Origin: Syntrophomonas sp. UBA1368
Lineage (GTDB): Bacteria; Bacillota; Syntrophomonadia; Syntrophomonadales; Syntrophomonadaceae
DNA length: 18,602 nt
Direction of reading: 5' to 3'
NCBI GenBank assembly: GCA_002305965.1
Contig: DBRM01000055.1
Location: 46,393-64,994, forward strand
Shown: positions 7,060-14,151 of the stretch, in pieces
How positions within the stretch are numbered: position 1 is the first letter of the stretch
Layout: each line of letters begins with the position of its first letter
Notes under the pieces: model-generated
The model's database searches: none
What the model saw: the letters and a program-made list of their open reading frames with translations, nothing else
Told to the model about the DNA's origin: nothing
Program-made: the position numbers and the translations under genes

Positions 7060-9441
7060 TCATATTATGCTTACCGGGTTAATATCCAACTCCAGTTTCG
7101 CATGAAATTCATTTCGATTGGCCAGGACTTGTTTGCCAATACTATTTAAAAGCCAAAAATCATCGGCTTTGATCAATAATTGATAACGATAACGGTCTTT
7201 GATTTTATAATGGGGCGCAGGTGCCGGCCCCAGTATATCAACTTCCGCTTCGGTGGCATCAACCATCTCTTCGATCAGCCATTTAAGCTGCTCTGTTTCG
7301 TTTCCTGCCTGGGCTTCCAGACTGGAGCTCACTACAATGCGCAAGATTTCTTTGAATGGAGGGTACTGCAAAATTTTTCTGTTACTTATTTCATACTTAT
7401 AAAAATTGAAATAATCCTGCCGGGCAGCATATCCGATCACTTCATGTTCGCTATTGTAAGTCTGGATCACAACTTCCCCCGGAAGGTTTGCCCGGCCGGC
7501 ACGCCCTGCTGCCTGGACAATAAGCTGGAAACACCTTTCTGCCGCCCGGTAATCAGGAATACTAAGCATATTATCAATATCTATTATACCCACTAAAGAG
7601 ACATCCGGAAAATCGAATCCTTTGGCCACCATCTGTGTACCGATCAAAATGTCGATGGCTTTGTTTTTCATTTTATCCAGAATATCCTGCCTCTGCCCCT
7701 TTTTCTGGCTGACATCCAGATCCAGACGGGCTGTTTTGGCCCCGGGGAAAAGAGTTTTGATCTCCTCCTCAACTTTTTGGGTACCATAACCAATTTGCTG
7801 AACATATTTACTGCCGCATTCCGGGCAGCGGCTGCTGATCTCTTTTTCATACCCGCAATAATGGCAGATCTCTTTATTAAGATCCTGATGATAATTCATC
7901 GCCACCGAACAGGATGGACACGAAAAAATGATACCACACTGCCGGCAAATTGTCACAGGCGAATAGCCGCGGCGGTTGATCAGTAATATGCTCTGCTGGC
8001 CGCTTTTAATTTTCTCCGCCAGTTTTTCCTGCAGCAGCTGGGATATGCTTGATCGGCTGGTTTTCCTCGACTCTCCACGGCGGTCATCGATCAGGATCCT
8101 TGGCAGTTCCGCCTGTCCGGGACGGCTTTCCAGTAAGAGAAGACCCGTCTTGCCGCTCACCGCTTTATAAAAAGTTTCAATAGCCGGAGTCGCCGTTCCC
8201 AGGACCAGTAACGCACTTTCCATTTCAGCCCGCTTACGGGCGGCTTCCCGGGCATGATATTTTGGTGTTTCTTCGTTTTTATAGCTGCTCTCCTGTTCCT
8301 CATCGATAATGATGAGTCCGATTTCGGGCAAAGGTGCAAAAATGGCGGAGCGGGTCCCTAATACCAGATCAATTTCACCATTTTTGATCTGCTTAAACTG
8401 CTGATAGCGTTCCGAAGGCAATACTGCACTGTGGATAACAGCCAATTTTTCGATCCGCGCCGCGAATGTATCGACCAAATGGCTGGTCAAAGCAATTTCC
8501 GGCACCAAAACCATTACTTTGCCGCCTTTTTTTATGATTTCTTCGGCAGCTTGCAGATAGATTTCCGTTTTGCCGCTGCCGGTGACACCATATAATAAGA
8601 TTTCCTGGAAAATACCTTTCTGGCTGGCAGCTGCTATTGTCTTCAGGGCCTCCCTTTGTTCCGGAGTCAGGTTTTTTATTGCTTCGGCGCTTGCCGGTCT
8701 TTTCTTCTCCAGTTTTATATAACCTTTCTTAAGCAGCACTTTAAGACTGGCAGCAGGTATGATACTCTCCAGTGTCTTCTTTTCTGCGCTTTCGTTTTCC
8801 ATCAGATACCTGATGGCTTGTGCCTGGCGGGGGGAACGTTTTTGTATCTGCTCCCAGATATCATTTTCCAGTTGCCCCAACTGATAAACATGATCGGCCT
8901 TGCCTGACCGGTAAGGGGTATATTTTTGCACCATACTGATGATGCCCTGTTCAGCTAAAGTGATCAATTCTTCATGAGAGACAAACTTAAGTGCAGTTTT
9001 GATCGGCATATTTCTGACCGCAGCCAGTTCACGCAAAAATGTTTCCTGCAGTGGATCATGACAAATCGCAGATAAATCTTCCCTTTCGAATCGGGCGGTG
9101 ATGGTAACGGGTCCTTTTTTATCCATGCTGGCGGGAATAATTGTTTTCAGCGCCAGAGGTACGGAACATAAATAGTAATCTGCCAGCCACCTGGCAAATT
9201 CATATAATTTTTGGTCAAAGACCGGCTCTGCGTCCAGTATTTCGATCACTGGTTTTATCTTATCGGCGACTTCCTGCTCTTTTACGCCTGTCACATATGC
9301 TTCCAGGATCCGGTGGTTGAATTCGACCAGAACCCGCTGGCCAAATTCGATCTGCTCTGCAAAATGTTCCGGTACTGCATACAGAAAAGCCTGATTGAAT
9401 TTTGCGGCGGGCAGATTGATATGAACCTCTGCTGTAAGCAT
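7060..9441 (-). CDS. priA: Primosomal protein N' (replication restart helicase PriA)
   Basis: This 3'-5' superfamily 2 DNA helicase recognises stalled forks and reloads the replicative helicase. It has 793 residues. The N-terminal DNA-binding domain covers about 1-100, a winged-helix region follows, then helicase lobe 1 with Walker A GVTGSGKT (285-292) and motif II DEEQ (380-383). An inserted zinc-binding module has eight cysteines (C499, C502, C508, C511, C526, C529, C539, C542). Helicase lobe 2 follows with GTQMVAKG and QAAGRAGR (643-650). Motif II ends in Gln rather than the His of E. coli PriA. The start ATG at 9441 has AAGGAGG 5 nt upstream. A 172-bp gap with a structured element separates it from metK, so it may have its own promoter or depend on read-through. 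Confidence 0.97.
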   Translation of the reverse strand: MLTAEVHINLPAAKFNQAFLYAVPEHFAEQIEFGQRVLVEFNHRILEAYVTGVKEQEVADKIKPVIEILDAEPVFDQKLYEFARWLADYYLCSVPLALKTIIPASMDKKGPVTITARFEREDLSAICHDPLQETFLRELAAVRNMPIKTALKFVSHEELITLAEQGIISMVQKYTPYRSGKADHVYQLGQLENDIWEQIQKRSPRQAQAIRYLMENESAEKKTLESIIPAASLKVLLKKGYIKLEKKRPASAEAIKNLTPEQREALKTIAAASQKGIFQEILLYGVTGSGKTEIYLQAAEEIIKKGGKVMVLVPEIALTSHLVDTFAARIEKLAVIHSAVLPSERYQQFKQIKNGEIDLVLGTRSAIFAPLPEIGLIIIDEEQESSYKNEETPKYHAREAARKRAEMESALLVLGTATPAIETFYKAVSGKTGLLLLESRPGQAELPRILIDDRRGESRKTSRSSISQLLQEKLAEKIKSGQQSILLINRRGYSPVTICRQCGIIFSCPSCSVAMNYHQDLNKEICHYCGYEKEISSRCPECGSKYVQQIGYGTQKVEEEIKTLFPGAKTARLDLDVSQKKGQRQDILDKMKNKAIDILIGTQMVAKGFDFPDVSLVGIIDIDNMLSIPDYRAAERCFQLIVQAAGRAGRANLPGEVVIQTYNSEHEVIGYAARQDYFNFYKYEISNRKILQYPPFKEILRIVVSSSLEAQAGNETEQLKWLIEEMVDATEAEVDILGPAPAPHYKIKDRYRYQLLIKADDFWLLNSIGKQVLANRNEFHAKLELDINPVSII

Positions 9442-9500
9442 ACTGGCCTCCTTGTTTGATCCCCACTTACTGTCAAAACTATTTTGGGAATGCTGCTATT

Positions 9501-9550
9501 TTAAAAGCCCGCTTTGTCAGCGCACCATCGGCGCACTTCAATCACGGGCT
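9501..9550 (-). terminator. Structured terminator-like element between metK and priA
   Basis: Read on the minus strand, AGCCCG (9550-9545) pairs perfectly with CGGGCT (9511-9506), and TTTTAA follows. Inside this lies a second hairpin, GTGCGCC-GAT-GGTGCGC (9536-9520), with 7 pairs including two G-T pairs. The short T-run and the nested arrangement make it a weaker intrinsic terminator than those at 16911-16960 and 17715-17742. It could partly terminate transcription after metK or act as a leader structure for priA. Confidence 0.5.
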
Positions 9551-9613
9551 CCTTTTAGCTTATATGGGTCTGGCTTAACGCAAGATATTTACATGTGACC
9601 TTCAAATATATTC

Positions 9614-10813
9614 TTACAGTCCTGCCTGTTCTTTTATGGCTGCAGCTTTATCTGTCTTTTCCCAGGTAAAATCTTCGTCATTGCGCCCGAAATGCCCGTA
9701 AGCCGCGGTCTTCTTAAAGATAGGCCGACGCAGATCCAGATTTTTGATGATTGCTGCCGGTCTTAAATCGAAATTCTTTTTGACTAAATCAATAATCTTA
9801 TCCTCTGGGATCTTGTTGGTACCAAAAGTATCTACCCGAATGGAAACAGGGTTGGCCACACCGATGGCATAGGCCAGCTGAATTTCCAGCCGGTCGGCAA
9901 CCCCTGCCTTTACCAGGTTTTTGGCTACATAACGAGCTGCGTAGGCTGCTGAACGATCGACTTTGGTGGGATCTTTGCCGGAGAAAGCTCCGCCGCCATG
10001 TCTGGCCATACCGCCATATGTATCAACAATAATTTTTCTTCCGGTCAATCCGCAGTCTCCTTGGGGCCCGCCGATGACAAACCTGCCGGTAGGATTGATA
10101 AAATAGCGGGTATTCTCATCCAGCATGTCAGCCGGGATAACTGCTTTGACTACATGTTCTATGATATCCTTTTCAATGGTTTCCTGCGGTATATCAGGAT
10201 GATGCTGGGTGGAAACCACGATGGTATCGATCCTTATTGGTTTGTTATCTTCATATTCAACAGTCACCTGGGTTTTTCCGTCGGGACGAAGATAATCCAA
10301 AATACAATCTTTACGTACTTCTGTCAGCCTTTTGGCCATTTTATTTGCCAGCAGGATAGGCATTGGCATTAATTCTTCGGTTTCATTGCTGGCGTATCCA
10401 AACATCATACCCTGGTCTCCAGCCCCGATCCCGGCCAGCTCCTGCTCAGACATTTCCCCTTTTTTAGCCTCCAGCGCCTGATCGACTCCCATGGCAATAT
10501 CTCCGGATTGTTCATCAATAGAAGTGATCACTGCACAGGTTTCACTGTCAAACCCGTATTTTGCTCTGGTGTAGCCAATTTCCTGCACTGTATTTCTTAC
10601 CAGCTTAGGAATGTCGATATAACAATCTGTGGTGACTTCCCCGGATACAAAAACCAGTCCGGTGGTGACCAATGTTTCCGCTGCTACTCTTGCATTTGGG
10701 TCCTGTCCTATGATCGCATCCAAAATAGCATCCGATATCTGGTCGGCAATTTTATCAGGATGGCCCTCAGTTACAGCTTCTGAAGTAAAAAGAGTTTTTG
10801 ACAATTCCTTCAT
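9614..10813 (-). CDS. metK: S-adenosylmethionine synthetase
   Basis: MetK makes SAM from ATP and methionine, supplying RsmB, RlmN and all other methyltransferases. The 399 residues show the three conserved segments: GHPDK at 17-21, the ATP-binding GAGDQGMMFGYA at 130-141 and the P-loop GGGAFSGKDPTKVDRSA at 273-289. The ATG at 10813 follows coaBC by 12 nt, but its G-rich Shine-Dalgarno (GGTGAGGGG) abuts the ATG. TTG at 10804 (codon 4) has GAGGGG 9 nt upstream and would give a protein starting SKTLFTSEAV after the initiator, also plausible. No SAM riboswitch is visible, since there is no leader; control must come from the operon promoter. Confidence 0.97.
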   Translation of the reverse strand: MKELSKTLFTSEAVTEGHPDKIADQISDAILDAIIGQDPNARVAAETLVTTGLVFVSGEVTTDCYIDIPKLVRNTVQEIGYTRAKYGFDSETCAVITSIDEQSGDIAMGVDQALEAKKGEMSEQELAGIGAGDQGMMFGYASNETEELMPMPILLANKMAKRLTEVRKDCILDYLRPDGKTQVTVEYEDNKPIRIDTIVVSTQHHPDIPQETIEKDIIEHVVKAVIPADMLDENTRYFINPTGRFVIGGPQGDCGLTGRKIIVDTYGGMARHGGGAFSGKDPTKVDRSAAYAARYVAKNLVKAGVADRLEIQLAYAIGVANPVSIRVDTFGTNKIPEDKIIDLVKKNFDLRPAAIIKNLDLRRPIFKKTAAYGHFGRNDEDFTWEKTDKAAAIKEQAGL

Positions 10814-10825
10814 CCCCTCACCATT

Positions 10826-12028
10826 TTATTTTTGCATCAAACTGACTACTTTATCCAGAATAGCCTCCGCAACATGGTGCTTGCTCATCTGGGGCAGTGC
10901 TGCCGTATCGCCTTTTTTATCAATGATAGTAACAATATTGGTGTCTGCAGCAAAACCTGCTCCTTCCATTGTTACATCATTCGCTACAATAAAATCCAGG
11001 TTTTTGCTTTTCAATTTTTTGCGGGCGTTTCCCAGAACATTCTCTGTTTCAGCGGCAAAGCCCACCATGATCTGGCCTTTGCTTTTCTTCTTGCCTAATT
11101 CTTTTAAAATATCCGGCGTTCCAACCAATTCCAGTACCAACTGGGTGGTCTGTCCCTCTTTTTTCTTTAATTTTTGTTCTGCTGTTTTGGCTATTTTAAA
11201 ATCACCAACCGCTGCTGCACCCACTATAATGTCGCAATCCGGCTGTAATTCAAGCATAACCGCACACATTTCCTCGGCGCCCCAAACGGAATGGAATTCT
11301 ACTCCGGCCGGAACTTTAAGATTTGACTTGCCGGAAACCAGAATTACTTCGGCTCCTCTTTTTTGCGCTGCTTCTGCAATTGCATAGCCCATTTTGCCAG
11401 TGCCCCGGTTGGCTATAAATCTTACCGGATCGATATCTTCACAGGTGGTCCCTGCATTCACCATCAACTTTTTCCCCTGCAGATCCTGTTTGGGATGCAG
11501 TTCTTCCATGATGGCCTGATATATAACATCGATTTCAGGAAGCCTGCCCGGTCCGACAACCCCGCAAGCCAGTTCTCCGCTTTCAGGTTCCAGTATGATG
11601 CACCCGTAATCAGCCAGCTTGTTAAGATTGTCTTGTACCACGGGGTTTTGATACATATTTGTATTCATGGCCGGAACAACGATAACCGGTGCGGTATTGG
11701 CCAGATATACGGTACTCAATAAGTCATCCGCGATACCGTGGGCCATTTTCCCTATTATATTGGCTGTAGCCGGAGCGATAACCAGTAAATCGATTTGTTC
11801 CGCTACTCCGATGTGCTGGACCTTCCATTCCCGGCTTTCCTGCCATAGATCGGTCAATACTTCGCGGCCGGATATGGTTTTCAGAGTTAATGGAGTAATA
11901 AACCTGGTCGCTCCCTCGGTCATCATCACAATTACATCATAACCGGCTTTTTTTAATCTGCTGACCAGGTCAGTAATTTTGTAGGCAGCAATTCCGCCGG
12001 TAATACCTATACCAATTGTATCAGGCAA
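10826..12028 (-). CDS. coaBC: Bifunctional phosphopantothenoylcysteine decarboxylase / phosphopantothenate-cysteine ligase
   Basis: This is the two-step coenzyme A enzyme: the CoaB half joins cysteine to 4'-phosphopantothenate and the FMN-dependent CoaC half decarboxylates the product. It has 400 residues. The CoaC half (about 1-175) has GGIAAYK, the active-site His72, the PAMNTNMY substrate clamp (usually ending in Trp, here Tyr) and Cys155 in GELACG. The CoaB half (about 185-400) has the nucleotide-binding IDPVRF and GTGKMG segments, AAAVGDF, a Lys-rich KLKKK near 286-290 and DFIVAND. The start is TTG at 12028, supported by GGGAGG 8 nt upstream. It is 25 nt after rpoZ. Confidence 0.96.
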   Translation of the reverse strand: MPDTIGIGITGGIAAYKITDLVSRLKKAGYDVIVMMTEGATRFITPLTLKTISGREVLTDLWQESREWKVQHIGVAEQIDLLVIAPATANIIGKMAHGIADDLLSTVYLANTAPVIVVPAMNTNMYQNPVVQDNLNKLADYGCIILEPESGELACGVVGPGRLPEIDVIYQAIMEELHPKQDLQGKKLMVNAGTTCEDIDPVRFIANRGTGKMGYAIAEAAQKRGAEVILVSGKSNLKVPAGVEFHSVWGAEEMCAVMLELQPDCDIIVGAAAVGDFKIAKTAEQKLKKKEGQTTQLVLELVGTPDILKELGKKKSKGQIMVGFAAETENVLGNARKKLKSKNLDFIVANDVTMEGAGFAADTNIVTIIDKKGDTAALPQMSKHHVAEAILDKVVSLMQK

Positions 12029-12053
12029 AATAGAAACCTCCCGTTAAAAAAGC

Positions 12054-12239
12054 TCAGCTTATTTTGATCTTTCCCTGTAAAACATCATCCAATGCTTCAG
12101 TCACCATGGTTGAAAGGCGATAGTTTTCATCATTCTTTTTATCTTCGGATAACTCCCGCGCTCTTTTGGCGACGGCTATGACCACAGCATACTTGCTGTT
12201 GCCAATATTGATTATGTCTTTGGTTGACGGTGGAATCAT
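12054..12239 (-). CDS. rpoZ: DNA-directed RNA polymerase omega subunit
   Basis: This is the small RNA polymerase subunit that helps fold and assemble beta'. It has 61 residues, short like other Bacillota omegas. The family core NSKYAVVIAVAKRAREL is at about 14-30, followed by the charged helix and the VTEALDDVLQGKI segment typical of the C-terminus. The ATG at 12239 has GGGGTG 5 nt upstream, which overlaps the TGA stop of gmk, so the two are translationally linked. The gmk-rpoZ pairing is widespread in bacteria. Confidence 0.93.
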   Translation of the reverse strand: MIPPSTKDIINIGNSKYAVVIAVAKRARELSEDKKNDENYRLSTMVTEALDDVLQGKIKIS

Positions 12240-12243
12240 ATTA

Positions 12244-12837
12244 TCACCCCATATTCAGATTACTTATTTTACATCTTTCCGCTATGATGATCGCTTCAGT
12301 CTTGGTGACTGCATCTTCAAGGTCATCGTTGACCACCACATAATCATACAACGGCATATAAGACATCTCTTTTTCGCTGGCGGCTAAACGGGCAGCTATA
12401 CTTTCCGGAGAATCCTGGTCCCGGTTACAAAGCCGGTCGACCAGATCTTCAATAGCAGGCGGGGCGATAAAAATAAAGACCCCCTCCGGCATGGTTGCTT
12501 TTACCTGCAAAGCGCCCTGGATGTCGATCTCCAGCAAAACATCCTTGCCCTGTTCCAGTTTCTTTATGACAAATTCCCGGGGAGTTCCATACATATTGGA
12601 GTAGACATTGGCCCATTCGATAAATTTGTCCTGCTGGATCCAGGTTTTAAATTCCTCTTCGGTAAGGAAAAAATACTCCCGGCCATGTTCTTCATTTATC
12701 CGGGGTTTACGGGTGGTGGCAGAAATAGATTCCAGCAAATCACCGACCCTCGGCAATACTGCTTTTTTGATGGTGCCTTTGCCAACTCCCGATGGACCGG
12801 AAATAATAAATAAAATGCCCTTTCTGGTCATGTACAT
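12244..12837 (-). CDS. gmk: Guanylate kinase
   Basis: This enzyme phosphorylates GMP to GDP with ATP, in nucleotide supply and (p)ppGpp metabolism. It has 197 residues. The P-loop GPSGVGKGT is at 14-22 and the GMP-binding region includes SATTRKPR and the YGT motif. IDIQGALQVK and the lid-region NRDQDSPESIAARL segment follow. ATG at 12837 has GCAGGT 7 nt upstream; a second ATG two codons on (12831) is possible but farther from the Shine-Dalgarno. It follows remA by 15 nt. Confidence 0.97.
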   Translation of the reverse strand: MYMTRKGILFIISGPSGVGKGTIKKAVLPRVGDLLESISATTRKPRINEEHGREYFFLTEEEFKTWIQQDKFIEWANVYSNMYGTPREFVIKKLEQGKDVLLEIDIQGALQVKATMPEGVFIFIAPPAIEDLVDRLCNRDQDSPESIAARLAASEKEMSYMPLYDYVVVNDDLEDAVTKTEAIIIAERCKISNLNMG

Positions 12838-12852
12838 ATAAATTACCTGCTA

Positions 12853-13107
12853 TTAAGCTTCATCATCCTTCGCGCCCAAACGGTTTGCAACTGTTTCCGG
12901 CTGTACTGCGGACAGCACTACATGGGTACTGTCAACAATAATAACTGCCCGGGTCCTTCTGCCGTAAGTAGCATCAATGAGCATGCCTTTTTCCCGTGCT
13001 TCCTGAATAATTCGCTTGATAGGTGCTGATTCAGGGCTGACAATAGCAATTATCCGATTCGCGGCAACAATGTTGCCAAAGCCAATGTTAACCAGCTTAA
13101 TGTCCAT
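12853..13107 (-). CDS. remA: Extracellular matrix regulator RemA (DUF370)
   Basis: RemA is a small DNA-binding protein that activates biofilm-matrix and osmoprotection genes in Bacillus subtilis. In Clostridia it is nearly always in this yicC-remA-gmk position, but its targets there are mostly unknown. The 84 residues are very close to the family pattern: KLVNIGFGNIVAANRIIAIV, then SPESAPIKR, LIDATYGRRTRAVI with the basic residues thought to contact DNA, and LSAVQPETVANRL near the end. The ATG at 13107 is the only start possible: an in-frame TAA lies five codons upstream and the protein begins exactly like homologs. Its leader is unusual (see the entry at 13108-13137). Confidence 0.95.
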   Translation of the reverse strand: MDIKLVNIGFGNIVAANRIIAIVSPESAPIKRIIQEAREKGMLIDATYGRRTRAVIIVDSTHVVLSAVQPETVANRLGAKDDEA

Positions 13108-13137
13108 AAAATCCCGGACTTAACCGGATCACCTCCT
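13108..13137 (-). promoter_or_regulatory. remA ribosome-binding region: full-length SD separated from ATG by a small hairpin
   Basis: On the minus strand AGGAGGTGATCC (13137-13126) matches 12 nt of the expected 16S anti-Shine-Dalgarno tail, but 24 nt separate its GGAGG from the ATG. Between them ATCCGG (13129-13124) can pair with CCGGGAT (13117-13111), with one bulged G and a TTAAGT loop. When this is folded, only 5 unpaired nt would remain between Shine-Dalgarno and start. The last four bases of the long match are shared with the hairpin, so the two pairings compete. A weak GGGA 4 nt from the ATG is the only closer alternative. Confidence 0.55.
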
Positions 13138-13140
13138 GTT

Positions 13141-14019
13141 TTATTCTATGTTCTGGATCTGTTCTCTTATTTTTTCAAGTTCTGCTTTGACTTCAACTAC
13201 GATGCGGCTCATTTCCAGGTGGTTGCTCTTTGACGCTACGGTATTGATCTCCCGGAACATTTCCTGGATAAGAAAATCACATTTGCGGCCAATGGCTTCG
13301 CCTTCATCTATCAATTCAGCAAAATGTTTGATATGGCTTTTTAGCCTTACGATTTCCTCTGTGATACTGGCCTTGTCAGCAAATATTGCCGCTTCCTGCA
13401 GGATACGCTGCTCGTCTACCAGGTCCTGCCCCACCAATTCAGCGATTCTTTTACGCAATTTATCTTTATAGTCACTGGCCACCTGGGGGGCGAATTCTTC
13501 CAGTTCACCTACCATGGTCAATATATAGTTATTCCGTTCCAGAATATCCTGGGCTAAATTGCGTCCTTCCTTGCTGCGCATTTCAGCCATGCTGGTCATG
13601 GCTTGTCTCACTGCTTCTCCCAGCACTGACCAAACCAATTCCAAATCTTCTTCATCATCGCTTACATTGAATACTTCCGGCAGGCGGAAAAGATCGATTA
13701 TTCTTAATTCCGGCGAAATATTTAGCTTTTCTGCTAATTCCTTCAAATATTTATAATAAGTCATCGCCAAATCATTGTCAACCTTAATATTTCTCACTGA
13801 TTCTCCCGTTTTCTCAATATTAAGCGTCATTTCAATTCTGCCCCGGGTAACATAATGCTTTATTTCTTCCTTAATGCGGTCTTCCAAAAACATGTAACGG
13901 CGGGATAAGCGAATATGCGGATCCAAATAACGATGATTCACACCCCGAACTTCACAGGTTGCTGAATAGCCATCCTGTTCGACCTGACTCTTGCCAAAGC
14001 CTGTCATGCTTTTTATCAT
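13141..14019 (-). CDS. yicC: YicC/YloC family endoribonuclease
   Basis: Family members are RNases; E. coli YicC takes part in small-RNA decay. From the ATG at 14019 the protein has 292 residues, the usual length. It opens with the hallmark MIKSMTGFGK and EVRGVNHRYLD. It ends with the conserved C-terminal DUF1732 block GRKCDFLIQEMFREINTVASKSN-like sequence at about 244-266, then a charged helix. The frame is open 75 nt further up to 14094, but those codons cover the promoter and AAAGGT lies upstream of the ATG at 14019, so the longer form is rejected. First gene of the operon; remA follows after 33 nt. Confidence 0.94.
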   Translation of the reverse strand: MIKSMTGFGKSQVEQDGYSATCEVRGVNHRYLDPHIRLSRRYMFLEDRIKEEIKHYVTRGRIEMTLNIEKTGESVRNIKVDNDLAMTYYKYLKELAEKLNISPELRIIDLFRLPEVFNVSDDEEDLELVWSVLGEAVRQAMTSMAEMRSKEGRNLAQDILERNNYILTMVGELEEFAPQVASDYKDKLRKRIAELVGQDLVDEQRILQEAAIFADKASITEEIVRLKSHIKHFAELIDEGEAIGRKCDFLIQEMFREINTVASKSNHLEMSRIVVEVKAELEKIREQIQNIE

Positions 14020-14065
14020 GATTCTTCTACCTTTCTTATCGCTTTTTGTCTGGTTATTTATTGGA

Positions 14066-14094
14066 ATTATAGCTGAAAATACTTTGGCTAGCAA
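14066..14094 (-). promoter_or_regulatory. Sigma-A-type promoter of the yicC-remA-gmk operon
   Basis: Minus-strand TTGCTA (14094-14089) and a perfect TATAAT (14071-14066) are separated by exactly 17 nt. The expected transcript start is about 14059, some 40 nt upstream of the yicC ATG. It lies in the only intergenic region between the calcium ATPase and yicC, as expected for the start of the housekeeping operon. The -35 box is only 4/6, so an activator or moderate strength is possible. Confidence 0.68.
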
Positions 14095-14151
14095 TGTTAA
14101 CCGCCGGGAAGAATTCTGCAGCGGCCAATAACTGACTTCGTATGGATTTCT

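Noticed and set aside
9471..9476. Perfect TTGACA -35 hexamer (minus strand) before priA
   Set aside because: No -10-like sequence at 16-18 nt; that position is the priA Shine-Dalgarno.
10814..10825. SAM riboswitch ahead of metK
   Set aside because: Only 12 nt separate coaBC from metK, with no room for the aptamer.
10629..11387. Plus-strand 252-codon open frame opposite metK and coaBC
   Set aside because: Ser/Ala/Pro-rich translation, no domain, no ribosome binding site, and it is fully antisense to two well-conserved genes.
12051..12062. AAGC-TGA-GCTT mini-hairpin plus T-run at the end of rpoZ
   Set aside because: Only 4 bp with a 3-nt loop and it includes the rpoZ stop; too weak for a terminator inside the operon.
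14020..14094. Upstream extension of yicC by 25 codons
   Set aside because: It covers the promoter; homologs begin at MIKSMTGFG and a ribosome binding site precedes that ATG.
14101..14124. CCGCTG/CGGCGG inverted repeat (6 bp, 12-nt loop) after the calcium ATPase
   Set aside because: No T-tract and a wide loop; it sits upstream of the -35 box and is too weak to call a terminator or operator.
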